A stretch of DNA of 64,000 bases from assembly GCF_019357415.1 (NCBI RefSeq), contig NZ_CP048410.1, positions 2,816,501 through 2,880,500 on the forward strand, given 5' to 3'. The position numbers were made by a program, and so were the translations under genes. The stretch is from Gramella sp. MT6. Lineage in GTDB: Bacteria; Bacteroidota; Bacteroidia; Flavobacteriales; Flavobacteriaceae. The notes beneath the pieces were generated by a model that saw only the letters and a list, made by a program, of their open reading frames with translations, was not told the origin of the DNA and did not search any database. Positions 62,725 through 64,000 of the stretch are shown here, piece by piece (position 1 is the stretch's first letter; each line of letters opens with the position of its first letter).

Positions 62725-62820
62725 ATGGATTCTCAAACTAAAAGGGAAGATCAGGTAAAATTTGTGATCTTTTTAATCAGTGTTTTATTTATACTGTTTA
62801 TTACGTTATTCCAGGGTTAA
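62725..62820 (+). CDS. Tiny single-span membrane protein (31 aa)
   Basis: ATG 62725 to TAA 62820. A polar head (MDSQTKREDQVK) is followed by a strong membrane helix (FVIFLISVLFILFITLF) and QG. The clean amphipathic layout is more regular than chance. No known homologue comes to mind. It is convergent with the cyclase gene, with 11 bases between their stops. Confidence 0.45.
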   Translation: MDSQTKREDQVKFVIFLISVLFILFITLFQG

Positions 62821-62831
62821 GGTATAGAGAG

Positions 62832-63947
62832 TTACTCGTCTTTTAGATCAACGCCATAGAGGTGACATTTACTTAATTTTCCTCTCAAGGCTAACTCTCC
62901 TAAATGAAGAAGGCTATATTTAGATTTCTTTTCTTCTGGAATTAGTTCCAGCATTTCATTTGAAATAATAAGCTTTTGTTTGAAAATAGAGCATTGTTCC
63001 ATTAGTCTTGAGGTAGTATTCAATATATCTCCGGAAAAAACGATCTCCCTTTTAATTGCCCCCATTTCTCCAACTACCACATGCCCTTTGTGAATGGCTG
63101 CTTTAAATAAAGGAACCAGGCCATATTCATTAATATAATATTCGCTTCTTTCCTGAATGCTTTTTTCGATTCTGAAAAAACATGCTATGGGTTGCATATG
63201 TTTTATCACAGATCTTTTAACCGGCCAGTAAATTACGATCTCATCTCCCACATATTGATAAATTTCGCCTTGTGAGTTCAAAATTGGATCTGTCATATCA
63301 CTAAAGAAATCTTTTAGGAGATTAAAGAACTTGATATGTCCCAAGCGCTCTGCAATGGTTGTGGAGTTAGAAAGGTCCAGGAACATGAAAATTCTGTCTA
63401 CCTCATTTGGCCTGTGGAAACGGCCAAGAAACATAGAAATTAGTGTGGAAGGAGTATATTTTTCATAAATATTTAATCCTTGGATAGTGATCCAGGCGAT
63501 AATTAACCAGGTCACAACATTTCTAACTGCATATGGGCTAAATATTAATAGGTCCAGAGCTCTTTTCAAAGGTTCTTCAGCATTCGCGATTTCTTCCCTG
63601 TAGTAGAAAATATATGGCACTAAGGTGTTGAGGAGCAAAATGAAACCGATGAAAAAAAGAAAGTTTATGAGCATGTAATACCAGTAGCTCTTTCTCCTGA
63701 GATTTTCGCTCAGGTAAAATACCAGGATACTTCCTCCTATAAATCCACCAACGGCTGGTCCTATTATATTGATCAGAAGAAACCGAAAAAAACTTAACTG
63801 GTTTGGAACCATGAAGACAAATTCGTTCGTAGAGGGTATATAGTTCACGCATTTATAGAAAGCCATAAAGGCACCACTTGCAATCCAGAAAAGGGTAATA
63901 CCAAGAACCAAGAAAAGCTGAACCCTTATTTTCGGACGTAAACGCAT
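62832..63947 (-). CDS. Membrane-anchored class III adenylate/guanylate cyclase
   Basis: 371 residues. Four N-terminal membrane segments (within about 8-165), then a class III cyclase catalytic domain (about 185-365). Metal-binding Asp in RIFMFLDLSNSTTIAERLG, the loop YQYVGDEIVIYWPVK with the second Asp, and GHVVVGEMGAIKREIVFSGD with LNTTSRLMEQC follow. The Lys/Asp specificity residues cannot be assigned with confidence, so cAMP is likely but not certain. No Crp-type regulator is nearby. Confidence 0.88.
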   Translation of the reverse strand: MRLRPKIRVQLFLVLGITLFWIASGAFMAFYKCVNYIPSTNEFVFMVPNQLSFFRFLLINIIGPAVGGFIGGSILVFYLSENLRRKSYWYYMLINFLFFIGFILLLNTLVPYIFYYREEIANAEEPLKRALDLLIFSPYAVRNVVTWLIIAWITIQGLNIYEKYTPSTLISMFLGRFHRPNEVDRIFMFLDLSNSTTIAERLGHIKFFNLLKDFFSDMTDPILNSQGEIYQYVGDEIVIYWPVKRSVIKHMQPIACFFRIEKSIQERSEYYINEYGLVPLFKAAIHKGHVVVGEMGAIKREIVFSGDILNTTSRLMEQCSIFKQKLIISNEMLELIPEEKKSKYSLLHLGELALRGKLSKCHLYGVDLKDE

Positions 63948-64000
63948 ATTGAATGAGATGACAGATATATTAAATACGAATAGGTTCTAGTATCTGCCAT

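Overview
The window is AT-rich chromosomal DNA (well under half G+C by eye) from a member of the Bacteroidota, almost certainly family Flavobacteriaceae. The best overall match I can recall is a marine Gramella/Christiangramia-type genome; I am confident of the family and less so of the genus. Supporting signs are a PorX-type response regulator of the type IX secretion system, a fused LpxC/FabZ, a cysteine-free endonuclease III, the TAnnTTTG promoter element typical of this phylum upstream of many genes, and weak or absent Shine-Dalgarno sequences. There are no phages, insertion sequences, integrases or CRISPR arrays. This is mostly core genome in short operons.

Region by region: 1-4.1 kb carries uvrA (cut by the left edge), an ECF-type sigma factor with a small conserved partner protein, nth and bcp. 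4.1-8.9 kb (minus strand) carries alanine dehydrogenase with a DUF4258-like protein, a membrane protein overlapping a tiny secreted peptide, tsaE and porX. 8.9-15.4 kb (plus) is the lipid A start module: HD hydrolase, lpxD, lpxC/fabZ, lpxA, efp, a second lpxD-like gene and an NTF2-like gene. 15.4-17.8 kb is a BlaI repressor plus M56 metallopeptidase pair under twin operators. 17.9-23.7 kb holds sucD, a GDPD-family phosphodiesterase, fabG, a VWA-like membrane protein and a prohibitin-type protein.

23.7-31.1 kb is a complete histidine operon (hisGDCBHAF-IE). It is preceded by a leader peptide with four consecutive His codons and competing antiterminator/terminator hairpins, and it is interrupted between hisA and hisF by a REP-like palindrome. 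31.1-43.5 kb is mostly minus strand: pirin, NYN-LOTUS protein, a baeRF-like protein, CDF and TauE/SafE transporters, GNAT, DUF1853, a PD40 propeller, a GyrI-like protein, a DPP-IV-type peptidase, DUF3616, OsmC and an AraC regulator. 43.6-49.4 kb holds truA, recQ, corA, a lactonase-like propeller and a small lipoprotein.

49.4-53.2 kb is a tight three-gene operon: a DUF1704/MATCAP-like metallopeptidase, a glutathione-synthetase-like ATP-grasp ligase and an AspA/AstE-type zinc hydrolase. Its joint function is unknown to me and it is the best candidate here for an undescribed pathway. 53.6-60.8 kb is a surface-sugar region (sugar epimerase, ArnC-like GT2, LAB_N protein, ArnT-like GT39, mannose-6-phosphate isomerase) around a tRNA-Arg(UCU), followed by an aldo/keto reductase. 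60.9-64 kb looks more eroded: two gene fragments side by side, a lipoprotein, two small hypothetical genes and a membrane-anchored class III nucleotide cyclase.
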